Part shown: positions 22,001 through 33,730 of the stretch, in pieces | Numbering within the stretch: the first letter of the stretch is position 1 | Layout: the number at the start of each line of letters is the position of its first letter | DNA from: Purpureocillium takamizusanense | Taxonomy: Eukaryota; Ascomycota; Sordariomycetes; Hypocreales; Ophiocordycipitaceae | DNA length: 64,000 nt | Reading direction: 5' to 3' | Assembly (NCBI RefSeq): GCF_022605165.1 | Contig: NC_063075.1 | Span: 744,001-808,000 of the forward strand | The notes under the pieces: generated by a model | Database searches by the model: none | Seen by the model: the letters and a program-made list of their open reading frames with translations, nothing else | What the model was told of the DNA's origin: nothing | Made by a program: the position numbers and the translations under genes

Positions 22001-23197
22001 GTCACCAAGAGCCGCCCGTGCCGTACCATCAACAGTACGTTATTAGTAGTCTGAAGCCCCCCACCCCGGGGTCCCGGCGCGTGTGGCCCAACGACGACGG
22101 GCCTGTCTCGGACCGGCGCTCATGGTGTCTGGCCGGTGCTACCCAGCGCGACGAAGCTAGTTGGTTGTTGGGCGAGATGACGCCGGGGCATGGGACCGCA
22201 CCGCATCTCTCGGCGTGCGTGCATCCAATCCCCCGCCCGTCGCAGACGGCCGCCGTCGAGGCCAAGACTTTCGTTGTCGTCTGATGCTGCCTCGACTGAG
22301 TTACTGCTTGCCAACGTCTATCTACTGCACTCGGCTCCACTACGAGGGGCCGACTCCGACAAAGGCAGGCGTCAGTAATAGGTGGTAGTATTTGTGTGCC
22401 AAGCGGCCCAAGCCAAGCATCACTCGAGACGGCTACTACCCACGTTTCGAGTTAGCTGCTCCATTGCCTCAACTACCGCCTACCGCTGGCTGCCGTGCGG
22501 GAATAACTCGTGCGTAGTTGGCATGTAGTTCAAAATGGGGTACAGACATCAAAATGTCCTCACGACATTGTCAGGCGCCGTGGGAGGCCGCTCCGGCCGG
22601 TGAACCGTGCTGCGTATACTGTACGTGCTTGCGGCGCCGGGCCTCGGATCCGGATCCAGCAGTCGTCGGTACAGCTGCATCTCAAGCATCAAACCTAGTC
22701 ACTCCACTGGCCGCCGCCGCCGTCCACACGATGACTGGAGCCGCCGCCGCCGCGAGAACCTCTGTGGAGCGGCACGCGGGAGGAAACGGATCGGGTCAGG
22801 AGGCGGCGCCCGCCCGCTGGGCAGCGACGCCATGAAGCCATTTCCCACACAGCCCAGAAAGTTAGAACCATCCGTGTCCACTGTCAAACAAAACTGGACA
22901 CGACGGGGTCGACACGAGCCGAGCAAGATTAAAATGGACAGCGGCGGGCGACGCGACGATCCCCGTCTCCATCAGAATCCTCCCCTTTTTTTCTTCGCTT
23001 CGGGAGAACGTTAACATCCAACCCACCTTTTGGCAAGGTGTGAGGCCATGCTGCCTGCGCTGCCTGCGGTAGCCGATGGTGGGAGCCGCTGCCTCCAGCC
23101 CGTCTTTCAGCAGTCCCGGTTGGGCTGCTCCAGCTGCTGCTGAGCCGCCTGTGTGCCGCCGCCGCCGCCCACCACCAGGGCTCGCACCCGCCGGCCC
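19088..23197. other. 4.1-kb intergenic region
   Basis: Both flanking genes read away from it, so it holds two divergent promoters. I find no supportable gene. Open frames are short and of mixed composition, without domains or consistent splice signals. A CCACCACCACCACCAC-type stretch lies at about 20458-20475, and a CAT-rich stretch (ATGATGATG on the minus strand) at about 19710-19725. Confidence 0.5.
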
Positions 23198-23401
23198 ATG
23201 TCGCCGCGCACTGCCTTTGCCGCGCGCCGGCGTCAAGCACGCTCCTCTCTCGAGTTCCGCCTCCTCCTCCTCTCCGCATTCCTCTTCTGCCTCGTTCTCT
23301 CCTGGTGCAGCAGCACCTACAGCCAACGTTCAAGCATCCCTCGCGACCCGCCGCCGCATACACGCATCCGTACGCACCCTCTCCCGCAAGCCGCCGACCG
23401 A

Positions 23402-24310
23402 ATGAGAGTCCAGCTCGCCGACAGGTCCGCCGACCAGGAGGTCCTTGTGTCGCCCGACAGCCCGACCATGGCCCTGCGCCTCGTCACCTTCAACATTCGC
23501 TACGCCACCAAGCCTGGCGAGCGCGCAGGTGGCGAGCGGCCCTGGAGCGTCCGCTGCCCTCGCCTGGGCGCCCAGCTGCGCTTCATCACTGCCGGCCACG
23601 AGAGCCCATTCATCTGCCTCCAGGAGGCCCTGCACCACCAAATCGGCGACGTCCAGGATCAGCTCGGCCCCCAGTGGGCGCACATCGGCCGTGGCCGCGG
23701 CGAGGGCGAGACCGATGGCGAATTCTCCCCCGTCTTCTACCGCGCCGACGTCTGGAAGTGCCTCCGCAACGAGACGCGCTGGCTCAGCCCTACGCCCGAG
23801 AAGCCCTCCCGTGGCTGGGATGCCGCCCTGAACCGCATCGTCACCATGGGCGAGTTTGCCCACCGCGAAACCGGCACACGCGCCATCGTCATGAGCACCC
23901 ACTTCGACCACATGGGCGTCAAGGCACGTACAAACAGCGCAAAGCTGCTCATCAAGTTCGCCAGGGAGTGGGCCGAAGCCGCCCACAGCCCGCCGTCCGT
24001 TGTCCTTGTTGGCGGCGACTTCAATTCGTCGCCCCACGAGGAGGCTTACCAGGTCATGACGGCGCGAGGATCCGGGATGCTCGACGTGGCCGATCTTGTG
24101 CCCGAGGAGCGCCGGTACGGGAATCATCTCACCTACACAAGCTTCGGCGAGCCCAGCGAAACGCCCAGCCGTATCGACTTTCTCTTTATCCAGGATCCGC
24201 ATACTGCCCGGGTCGACACGTTTGGCGTCTTATCCAATAGCTTCGACGACCAGATTCGCGTCTCGGATCACCGCGCCGTTGTCGCCGACTTCACCATCAA
24301 GGCTTATTAG
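23402..24310 (+). CDS. endonuclease/exonuclease/phosphatase-fold protein
   Basis: It reads from the ATG at 23402 (MRVQLADRSAD) to the stop at 24310, 302 aa with no intron. The EEP-fold landmarks appear in order: LVTFNIRYAT (Asn), CLQEAL (metal-binding Glu), FSPVFYR, STHFDHMG (His), VLVGGDFNSSP (Asp/Asn) and SDHRAVVADF (Asp-His pair). This set is complete, so an active Mg-dependent phosphodiesterase or phosphatase is expected; the substrate is unknown. The same frame is open upstream to an ATG at 23198, which would add 68 residues including a hydrophobic stretch (LLLLSAFLFCLVLSW) and give a 370-aa signal-anchored form. That stretch is encoded by CT-rich DNA typical of leaders, so I prefer the shorter start without excluding the longer one. 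Confidence 0.85.
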   Translation: MRVQLADRSADQEVLVSPDSPTMALRLVTFNIRYATKPGERAGGERPWSVRCPRLGAQLRFITAGHESPFICLQEALHHQIGDVQDQLGPQWAHIGRGRGEGETDGEFSPVFYRADVWKCLRNETRWLSPTPEKPSRGWDAALNRIVTMGEFAHRETGTRAIVMSTHFDHMGVKARTNSAKLLIKFAREWAEAAHSPPSVVLVGGDFNSSPHEEAYQVMTARGSGMLDVADLVPEERRYGNHLTYTSFGEPSETPSRIDFLFIQDPHTARVDTFGVLSNSFDDQIRVSDHRAVVADFTIKAY

Positions 24311-27300
24311 CTCCCGTCGCGCCGCCCGGCGTGGGTCCCGGCTGTGTCTTCGGCTGCCGAGTCGGACATCTCCCGGCCGTGTTCAGCCGTGGGAGCTTCG
24401 GGTGCTCCGAGCTGGGACGGCCTGGCCCTTGTATCTGTTCGGCCCAGGCTTTGTGGCCGACAGCATGAGGCGACCCTGTCATGGCTGAGCCGTGCAACGG
24501 CCTTGACCCAGATCCGATCTACGCCGAGCTGGAGGCATGTTCGATCTCAGCTGGACGCCACGGCAAGCAGGCGCTGCGTGCAAGTTCGCCCGACTGCGCT
24601 CGTGATTAATGCCGCAGACAACTGGTTCACGTCCTACCGGCATTATCCATGTAGGAACCCAACATTATTATCGCCCACGATAACCACGGATCGTGTGGCC
24701 ATCGTTGCTCGCCTCCCCGCATCCGTGTGAGCCTCCCCGTCATTGGCAGGCCGGCTAGCGCGTTGCGTCTGCCAGCCGCGCCGAGTGCGCAATCGCCCCA
24801 GAGAGGGGTTGTTGCAAAAAGGCGGTGTGGGCACCCCAATCGCCATGGGGAGATGGGAGACGATGTGAAGCTGTTTGTACTTGCTTTGACTCGATTGTCA
24901 CTTGGTTATCATCACTGCCATGGATAGGCTCCTTCCGTGGGAGCACGGAGATGCTCGTCGCGACAACGGCGGGTGGTCCTGAGATGTGAGACAGGGTGCG
25001 AGCGCCAACGAACTGTTGGACTTTTGGCTGCGGGATGCTACCTCGCCTGCTGCGTTGCTACAGATCACCTGGTCATCCGTTGCCAGCAACGTATCCGCGT
25101 CGCTTACATCCGACGTCTTGCCTTGCCTGGCTGATCGTCGCGACCCCTCTTTGGCTGCTGGTTCGTTGCAAGGTTCGGCCCCGATCTCATGCTGTCATTG
25201 CTTGCATCGACGACGAGACTGCCTTGTGGCTCGACGTGGACTGCATATGGTCTGGATGGACGCTATAGGATATGCATCTGTCCTGATGGACGGATAAGAG
25301 ACCATCTGAATAGACGTGCTTGGATGACAACAACGCTCTGCGCAGAGCTAAAGCAGCGTCTGCTGCAAGCCACACGCTGCCATTCCACTCGTACCAGTCG
25401 CCCCGTGGCTTGGCCAACACATGTCCAGGCCTGCAGCGAGATGATGCTATCCAGAAGTTTTCAACGGCTCCCGCGACTGCGTAACTCGTGTCTCCTGCTC
25501 CATACCCACCCCCATACGGCGGTAGTAGGTAGTAAGAGGTAGGAGCGCATGCGTCAAGTCGGGGGCGACATTGCAGGCCGTTGCACAGTCTCTCTCCAAT
25601 CAGTCGACGGAGACAGACCGAATTTGACAGTCGCACGACGAGCGGCGAGAGATCTGTGTCGCAGCGGCGCGGTATGGGCGGCGTGACTGGGGATGGTGGT
25701 GGTGGTGGTAGTAGTAGTGATGATGCGCCATGTCGTGGTAGTGGTGAGTGCACGGCGGTGGCTATCGAGATGTCCTCACCAAAGGGCCGGAGCAACAGAT
25801 TTACAGGCGCCCCATTGTCCTGGTCAGATCGTGTGCGGGAAGGATCCTTGCTGGCCGTCGCTGGTGGAGGGCTGGCCCCACGGTACGATTGGACGTGAGG
25901 TCGGGGACGTTGAGACACTTCATGCGGCCCTCATGGCGATGATGCCATGCAAGGGATGACATGACGGGTACGGGTACGAGCTCAAGTGGCTCAAGGAGCA
26001 GAGGCCGTTTCGAGGAGATCTGACGACCAACGCAGATTCTCGTCCTCACCTATTGACTTGGGGCCGTCGTCGTCCTGGTGACAGACTGCAGCGTCTCGGC
26101 GAGTCATCGCGAGAGAGTTTCGACGATGAAACACCATGACACCAGTACTCTCTGTTCTCGCGTGTGCGGGATCCTCCCGGAGCATCGGGATCCCGCCCAA
26201 CAACAGCCGGGAGGGTCGCACCCACTCCGCCCGAACAACTTATATCCATTACAAGTGGAGGCAAAAAGCTTGATCACAGCGTGGTACGCACGCATGTATG
26301 TATGCGTCTCCATCAGCGGCTGAGGTCGAGGTGGACCTCCTTCGTCCTCAAACCCAGCCTGACCTCGACTTCATTCGTTGCCCTGGGGTGTGTGAGGCCC
26401 GACTGGTCACTCGGAGCATGACGGGAAGCGTGGTGCCCTATAAGCGAGCCCGAGGGCGGCCCATGCATGAAGAGCTCGTCGTCGACTGGGCTGGGGGCGT
26501 CCATGACGATAACCACTGGCCAGCTTCTTCGTCTGGCTCCCTATCAGATGCCAGAAACGTCCTCACCGTCCCCGCTCGCTGGCATCGGCGTGGGTTGCGA
26601 AAAGATTTTTTCTGGCCACGCTCGTCCATTTGCCCTTGGAGCTGCCCATGCCGGACCATCGCTGTGATGTCGGTTTTTGTGAGTCAGTGGCCTGGCTGGT
26701 GGGCGAGAATAGGATCCCAGCGCAGTGGCCAGTCTTGGTACCCGACAGCCGCCACTTGGGTTCCGACTGCTCGGGCATGAAGGGGGTTAAAAAAAAAACG
26801 AAGGCGAGGTCCCTTACTAACAGCGGGAAATTGCCCCCAAGGTGCGAGAGCGCCAGGCCCGTTCTCGCGCGTGTCTGTACAAGTAGGGTTAGAGCAGGGC
26901 ACAGGATGGGGCAGATGTCTCGACTGAAGCGGTTGCGGCTGCTGCTGGGTCTAACCAGTCCCTGGTCGCCCGGCAGTCCTCGCTTCGTAGCACGGCGTCC
27001 GTGAAGCTACAGGGGCATGACGACATGCCGCCAACGGCCCGCCGCGCGAAGCAGTGTCTCGTGCTGGCCAAGGGCCGCAGCATCGGAACCCAATCTGTGA
27101 ACATCCAGGCTTATAGTCCAGCTCGACCTCCTCCTGCTTGCTTGGCGCCCTGTGGCGACAAGGTCTGACAGCGAGAGCCTACATCGAGCTCGAGAAAGAC
27201 GCGGCGCGATGCTGCAGTGGAAACGCGAGACGAGACGACGAGTTGGGGTTGTGGATGCTCCACAGTTGGGCGCTGGTGCTTGTGCCGTCGTTCGTGAGGT

Positions 27301-29084
27301 GAGTACAGGCACGTATGTAGGGCGACGGCAGCCGAACTGCCTGGAAACAGCGCAGCTGGGCCGGCAGCCTCTCCCTCATGAGAGCACCCCGTGTTGGCAT
27401 GGGTGGTTCGAGTCATTCTTGACTCTGGGACTGGCCACTGCCGCTGTGTCGGGTGCGGTGTATAAGACGCTGCAAGAGGTGAGCTTCCACTCTAGAGCTA
27501 GTCATTTCATGCTGGTCAATCAGGCATGGGACACCCCAGGCCACTTGCGCTCGTTGTTGGCGGTTTTGGATGGCCATCCAGCACCAGCCTGGATTCTCGG
27601 TCGTGTGCCCGAATTGCATCGTGGGAGCACGCAACATGTCCGTCTTGTCCGCCGCATTGCGTCGTTCGCCCTTGACTGCTTCTGAGACACGTCCTTTTCA
27701 TCACCTACTATGAAGGTCTGCTGGAGGTGGTGCTGTGTCCTGGCAAGGACATCCGGCAGCGGCCACTGATGACGAGCATGGCCACGAGCGTAACACGGCG
27801 CGAGGGTGCCATGACTCCTTGGGGGCGTCCGCGGATGTCGGGTCATGTTTTGCGCGTACTGGTCGCTCGTCCAACCTCGATGCCGCCGTGGAATGCCCAC
27901 GTCGGGGCCGCCATTGCGTGAGCTGGCGGGCCGTCGACGGGCATCTTGTCAGTATGAGCGGGCAGGCGGGCGCACTAAGGCCCCCCCCCCCCCCCCCGAC
28001 AGCCTAAGGGTGCCATCTCGCTCGCCCTACCCGTCGACCTACCTTATGGCTGGTGTGGACGTACGTACGTTGCGCTCCAGGATGGTGGACAGCTGGCGTT
28101 TTCGTGAAAAGGGAGGGAGGGCGTGGCAGAGATTGGAAATGGGTGGATGGGAATGCCGGCGCGGCGCTGAGCTGCCGCTGCGTCAGTCGCCAGTCGGTGT
28201 CGACTAATAAAACCTCGCCGATGCCACAGCGGCCACGGAGCACGTCTTTACCTGTTCCATCAAAGAGCGTTGCCCATCTTCCCGTTTCGAGCAGCCAGGC
28301 GTGCCAGCCCGTCGTCCGTCACCGTCGCCCGCCTGTGGTATGCCCGCGCCATCCAGGTTGCCGCTGCTGCCTCTGGCATCTCCTCTTTCCACTCGAGCAT
28401 CGGGTTTTTCCATTTGTCGCCGCCGCCGCCACGTCCCAGCGCCAGGGTTACGATCTGGAGTACTCAAGCATCGACGACGACGGGGACGACGGCCGTGAGA
28501 GCCTCGACTCAACCCAACCCGACTCGCCGTATCACGGCAGCGACCGATTTGGGGCGTCTTCTCGAATCGACATCATTTGATTCTCAGCCCCAAGCTCGCC
28601 TCATAGTCCGAATTCCCCCTCCCCCCTCCCTCCCCCCTTCCGCTCCACCCCCGCTGGTGGTTCCTTCCTTTCTCTTCCCCCCACAACAGGCACTTGGCAA
28701 TTGTAAGTGGGTGGCACCCGATCCGACATCAACGAGCAGCAGCAACAGCCAGCAGTGCTCCTGCCTGGACGGAAGGGATCCACCGCCAAACCACCCACTG
28801 GACCCGTGGACCGCTGGACCTCCATCCAGGCCCCACTCGGCACCCGACTCGCCTAATTTATAGCACCAGACGTACCCCCGCCCACTGTCTTGACCTCTCC
28901 ACCGCCCAAAAAAAACCGCCTCTTGTCGTACACCGACATCGAGGGCCTTCGCTGTTTCCTCCTCTCTGCCGGATATCCGCCTCGGTGCGGCACATCCATA
29001 GCTCCGACGAGAATTTCTTTTCATTGCCTCCGAGTGGCTTCCAGGCAGGCCGCTGGTCACCCCCACGCCGGGGCACAACCCACC
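24311..29084. other. 4.8-kb intergenic region
   Basis: No gene is supportable. The first part is 3' flank of the EEP gene. From about 28.6 kb the DNA is pyrimidine-rich and looks like promoter and leader of the 29085 gene. A poly-C run (17 nt) lies at 27981-27997. Open frames such as 27152-27685 (+) show no domain, signal peptide or splice support. Confidence 0.5.
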
Positions 29085-30938
29085 ATGTCCAACAGCTCCA
29101 AGAGGAGCGCGAGGGTCGCACACGTCGAGGATGCCCGGGAGGACGACTCCAACAGCTCCCTCGAGGGGATTGAAAGCACCCGCAGGTATGCCGTCTCTGA
29201 GGCTCCTGGCAAGGAGCGCCCCAACACCGGCAAATCACGCGCCGATAAGCGACCGCCCGTTTCGAGGTCCCCGTCGTCCTCCGCCGGCGCAGGTCTAATG
29301 GACGAGTCGTCCGACTCTACGGCCCGCTCCTCCGAGAGGGCACCAGACTCGAGACGGCGATCCGCGAGGAGGGACACAATCGATCCAGATGGTCGAGATC
29401 AATACCGTGAGGAGAGGAGGCGAGAGCGGCGGGCCAAGGAGGAAGAGGCCGACAGACGAGCCAAGGCGGCCGCTGTTGCTGCCAAAGAGCGAGAGGCAAA
29501 GGCACGTCAGAAAACCAGGCCACCTGGCCCAAAGCACTCGGCCACGCAACCCGTCGTCCAGCAACCCGGGTACATGAGAGGTCGCGTCGAGGACCCAGCA
29601 TTCTATGGCGTGAAGCAGCCTGCCTCTTCAGGTGGCCGACCTCGAGCCAAGACACGGCCGGCAACCTTCTACGCAGGCCAACCCGCTGGACCCCAGATGA
29701 TGCCGCCCGGCGGCTTTCGTCCCGGAGCGGGCCATCCGCCGCCTTTTCCGGTTGGAAGCTTCCCGCCGCCTCCTCCCATGTGGTCAGGCGCCGCAGGTTC
29801 GCCAGGCGGCTTTGGACCACCACCACCCTCGCCGGCTGGGCCACCTCCAGCTGCCTACTTTGACCAGCACAGCCACTTGAAACAGCGCTTCGATCCGCGT
29901 CCCTCGTCCGCCATGGGATACCAGCGGCCGCCGCAGGCATTGGAATATCATCATGACGACTACGCCGACGAAACGGCCCCACGAGTTAGTCGGCGGCCAT
30001 CCCGTTCCAAAAAGCTCGATGAAGATTCCAGACGGATGCCACCGCCAAGCTATATCCCACCCCGGCCTCAGTCGGCGATGCCGCCACCCACGACGCCGTT
30101 TCGACCTCCGCCTCATCGGCCCCCTTCGCGACAGACTCACTCTCGGCCACCGCCTTCGAACAGGAGGTCGCTGGGCTTTGAAGAACCCGTCTACCACGAC
30201 CCTGAGTACTACGATGACGACGATGACGACGATGGTGGGCTGTTCCAGATTTCGCCCAACGCATCGTATGACCAGCGTCGAGCCGTCGTTCCTCGTGCGA
30301 GGCGTGCGTCTATGGTGTACGACCAGGCCGATTACGAGATCGTCCCGGCTGGAAATCGCACTCGTCGTTCGTCCATGTATACTCCTGGCGGATTGGCCTC
30401 GGGAGGGGCGAGTCTCGGGAATAGCAAGCTGAGCGCGGCGAAGAAGTACCAGGACGAGGTTAGCGGCGGGTCACAGATGCCACTGACGGCCGAGACGCTC
30501 CGGAAAGTGATGAAGCGAGGCGGCGTGCCAAGTAGCCGATCGACACGCAGCAGCGACAGCCGAGACGACAGCGAATACAAGCGCAGCAACACGACTGGAC
30601 TCACGCAATCGTCGTACGGCGGCAATGAGGAAATCACTATCAAGGTCCCTGGCAACACTGTTGTGCGATTTCAAGGCGCTGAGATCGAATGCAGCCACGA
30701 AGGCGGCGAGATTACCTGGTCAAGTCGTCCGACGGGCTCGCGGGCCGGGAGTGATAGGGCCAGCACCATCTATCAACAGCTCGAGGACTCGATGGCGCTC
30801 GAGGACTCGCGTAGCCGCATGGAACGCAAGGCTTTGCCGCATCGGCCCCGTGCGCCGAGTCAAGCAGACTCGCATAGCCGCGGTTATGGACCGCCACATG
30901 CCCCTTATGACCCGTACGCTCACGGAAACGTATTCTGA
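29085..30938 (+). CDS. disordered Pro/Ser/Arg-rich protein with conserved C-terminal block (617 aa)
   Basis: It starts at the ATG at 29085 (ACCATG context, MSNSSKRSARVAHVED). The in-frame ATG at 28890 lies in leader-like DNA and is disfavoured. Residues ~105-150 form a charged helix (YREERRRERRAKEEEADRRAK), probably a coiled coil. Residues ~200-400 are Pro/Gly-rich (FPPPPPMWS, GFGPPPPSP, RPPPHRPPS) and followed by a D8 run. Residues ~450-560 form the only globular-looking block: KKYQDEVSGGSQMPLTAETLRK, a Ser/Arg segment, then EEITIKVPGNTVVRFQGAEI. I recall this last block as recurring in uncharacterised Pezizomycotina proteins. There is no membrane segment or signal peptide. Poly-Pro tracts suggest SH3 or WW partners. 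The function is unknown. Confidence 0.8.
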   Translation: MSNSSKRSARVAHVEDAREDDSNSSLEGIESTRRYAVSEAPGKERPNTGKSRADKRPPVSRSPSSSAGAGLMDESSDSTARSSERAPDSRRRSARRDTIDPDGRDQYREERRRERRAKEEEADRRAKAAAVAAKEREAKARQKTRPPGPKHSATQPVVQQPGYMRGRVEDPAFYGVKQPASSGGRPRAKTRPATFYAGQPAGPQMMPPGGFRPGAGHPPPFPVGSFPPPPPMWSGAAGSPGGFGPPPPSPAGPPPAAYFDQHSHLKQRFDPRPSSAMGYQRPPQALEYHHDDYADETAPRVSRRPSRSKKLDEDSRRMPPPSYIPPRPQSAMPPPTTPFRPPPHRPPSRQTHSRPPPSNRRSLGFEEPVYHDPEYYDDDDDDDGGLFQISPNASYDQRRAVVPRARRASMVYDQADYEIVPAGNRTRRSSMYTPGGLASGGASLGNSKLSAAKKYQDEVSGGSQMPLTAETLRKVMKRGGVPSSRSTRSSDSRDDSEYKRSNTTGLTQSSYGGNEEITIKVPGNTVVRFQGAEIECSHEGGEITWSSRPTGSRAGSDRASTIYQQLEDSMALEDSRSRMERKALPHRPRAPSQADSHSRGYGPPHAPYDPYAHGNVF

Positions 30939-32584
30939 TGACCCGGACGAAGAATGACGAATTTTGACGATTACGAGACTCTTCTCGACTCACGACACTC
31001 ATCACGGTTGGCGACGACTATTATGGAAGCGAGCGTTGCAGTTTTCCTTGGCTCCCTTTTTATTTGCTCTTTTCATCTTGTTTTCTTTCCTTTCTCTGCA
31101 GTGAACGGCATTGCTGTCACGGTTGTCGACGCTGCGCTTCGACCCGTGGTGTGCTGTTGGCTCTAATCCCCGTGCTTCTGCTTGCGGTGACATGCGTTCT
31201 TCGCAAAGGACGGCATGGAAAAGTTTGATACCCAAAAGGCAGCATGAGGGAATCTTTGCGTTTCTCGGCTGCTCTCATGTCAGTCTGTTGACTATGATTT
31301 GGTATGTTGTTTGAATAATGAATGGCGAGATGGGGCAGATTGGAAGCGTGTATGCGCAGAGAGGGCGTTCAAGGCATTGTTTGCCAGCATCGAACATTCG
31401 GACGCTCAACTTGTCCGGACGCATCGACATGGTCTGCGTTACAAGGCCGTGCAGGCTGCGGCCTCGGCAGTCACGACAGCAAGTTGTTTCTGAGTCGCTC
31501 AACACCCCAAGGCGATATAGACTGTACGGGCAATGGGGGTTCGCGCCCCCGCACTCTCTATGCCCTGCGGGGGTAGTTTACTTGCAATGGCATGCCATCT
31601 ACTTGATTCTTTGCTGGCGGGACTATAGATTTGATTTGTTTTGGGTAGGCTACCATGCATGCCCGGGATGCGCGGCGAAGATGAATGCGGGAACAAGGCG
31701 GACTGCTGTATGGAGTATAATGTATTCTGTCTGTCTGTAGATGGCATACCATTTGAGAAGGCAGGGCAGACGGCAAGCTGAGAAATGATTGAATGATGCG
31801 ATGCAGGACGCGATGCAATGATCGCCGCGACGTGTTGAGCGCTCACAGGCGTTAGTGGCGCAGCCCTGGCGAGCATGGCTGATCACGCGGCGCCGTGCCT
31901 TGAGTCCCAGGCCAGGATCCCTCGACCAGGTCAGAGGTCACGACGGGTACGTGCAAGCAAAAAGTGAAGCGGATGGAGGGGTCATTTGGAGTTGTGAAAG
32001 CGGGGCCGGGGGGGTGGTGGTAAAGCGGATACTTTGGCGTCCTGGGGGCGTGCATGGACCAGGGGTGTGGCGCAACACGGGCGTGGTTGTCGGGCCAGCG
32101 GGGCTTGTTTACTTGGTTGCGTCACCACCTACGCGGGACTGTGGCGATCACTGGCGGGAAATCGGTTGAGTGCTGTGCCAGTGGTACTAGTAGGCCGCCG
32201 CCTGAATTGATCTGGTGTCCAGCAGCGAACCTGGTTGTAGCCACAGACGTTGCCCAACCTCGCACCTGCACCCTGGGCGGACCCCCAGCCACACCATTTG
32301 TGCCACCGTTTCTGGGGGAACAAAACTGCCCTGCCACCTGCCTGCCATCTCGCTGCACGCAATCGTGCTCGTTCTTCTTCGTCACGCATTTTAGACCCGG
32401 CGACAGTCACCACAGAAGTCAAAAACCACACGTCTCGGCACGAAGACAGCACTCATTCCTCCATCGGCGCCGGCCTTTTCTTCCTGAGCCGGGCGCGGCA
32501 GCCTCGCCCTGACAGCACCCGCGGTTGGGGTGCGACATCGAGCATCACCTTGAGCTGCGAGACAGGCCGCATTCCAACGCCAGC
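30939..32584. other. intergenic between two plus-strand genes
   Basis: It holds the 3' flank of the 29085 gene and the promoter/leader of the 32585 gene. I see no gene in it. Confidence 0.6.
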
Positions 32585-33730
32585 ATGGCGCCCACCATCG
32601 CCCACGCTCTCCGGAGCATCATTGCCAGTGGGCCGACTGCTGGCAGTCTCGGCGGAGAAGACGGTCCCCTGGCCGAGGCCAGCAGGCTCCTGCTCGCGCG
32701 GTCGGCTAAGGAGTCGACGGACCCTTCACACGGCGTGCTCGACCCGCACGATATCAGCAACGTGGGCTTCTTCGTGCTCTTCGCACTCATCGGCGTGGGC
32801 TTTGTTGCGACGGGCATCTGGTTTTTCTTCTGGGCCAAGAACGGTGGATTCCACTTCAAGCAGACGGATTGGGACGACTACAAATCGACAGTGCTGCGGC
32901 GCAAGGGCCCCAACGGAACGCTGCTCTCGGGGGCAACGCCATCGACGAACCTGGGCGGCGGCAGCGTGTACAAGGACGTGGCCGACGACGACGGCACCAC
33001 GGTGGTGACGGAGACGACGTACCTGAGCGGCATCACGGCGGGGGCGAGCGACATTGTAGCACGTCAGAAGCGCGAGGAGAAGCGCAAGGACAAGCACAGA
33101 CGCAAGCAGCAGCGCGAGTCCAAGGAGAAGGAGAAGGAGAAGAAGAAGGCGAAGCAGCAGAAGGGGCGGCACGTGGGGGACAACGGGGTGACGGACGAGA
33201 TGGCAGAGAAGGAGGCACGCGACCACCTGCGCAGCTACCGGCACGAGCGGCCGGCGCGGGTAGGCGGGCTCAACAAGGAGTCGGAAGGCTCGACGTGGGA
33301 CGGGTCGACAAACCCAACCGAGTCGACGGCATCGACGGAGCTGCTGTCGAACCGGCAGACGACGCCGACCACGACGCCGACCAAGAAGACGGCGCCGATC
33401 CGCAAGGTGTACTCGACGGCGGACCGCAACACGGCGCGCGAGGCGGAGCGGATTCGCAGCGAGGCCCGGCGCCTGCGCGAGGAGAGCCGCAACCGCACGA
33501 CGGCACGCCGCGACTTTAGCTACAATCGCGAGAGCGCCGCGAGCGAAAGCCTGCTCGAGTCGGCGGCAGCGGGAAGCAGCGACCTAGGCACCAAGAGTTA
33601 CCACCACCCGATGCCAGAGCTGCGCGAGCGGGAGCGAGAGCGGAGCGGCAGGGACAGAGAGAGGGAGAGGGAGGAGCGCCGGGCGAGACGGGGCGGATAT
33701 CGGCGCGGCCGAGGCGATGATGACTTGTAG
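32585..33730 (+). CDS. single-pass membrane protein with basic cytosolic tail (381 aa)
   Basis: It starts at the ATG at 32585 (MAPTIAHALRSI); an in-frame upstream ATG at 32525 would add 20 residues. One hydrophobic segment lies at ~60-82 (GFFVLFALIGVGFVATGIWFFFW), followed by a conserved-looking juxtamembrane block FHFKQTDWDDYKSTVLRRKGPNG. There is no cleavable signal peptide. Residues ~158-195 are very Lys/Glu-rich (KRKDKHRRKQQRESKEKEKE) and likely coiled coil. The end is Arg-rich (RERERERSGRDRERER). I know similar proteins only as conserved hypothetical ones in filamentous fungi. The long charged tail suggests an endomembrane scaffold, but that is a guess. Transcribed in the same direction as the SPRY gene 2.4 kb downstream. 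Confidence 0.82.
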   Translation: MAPTIAHALRSIIASGPTAGSLGGEDGPLAEASRLLLARSAKESTDPSHGVLDPHDISNVGFFVLFALIGVGFVATGIWFFFWAKNGGFHFKQTDWDDYKSTVLRRKGPNGTLLSGATPSTNLGGGSVYKDVADDDGTTVVTETTYLSGITAGASDIVARQKREEKRKDKHRRKQQRESKEKEKEKKKAKQQKGRHVGDNGVTDEMAEKEARDHLRSYRHERPARVGGLNKESEGSTWDGSTNPTESTASTELLSNRQTTPTTTPTKKTAPIRKVYSTADRNTAREAERIRSEARRLREESRNRTTARRDFSYNRESAASESLLESAAAGSSDLGTKSYHHPMPELRERERERSGRDREREREERRARRGGYRRGRGDDDL

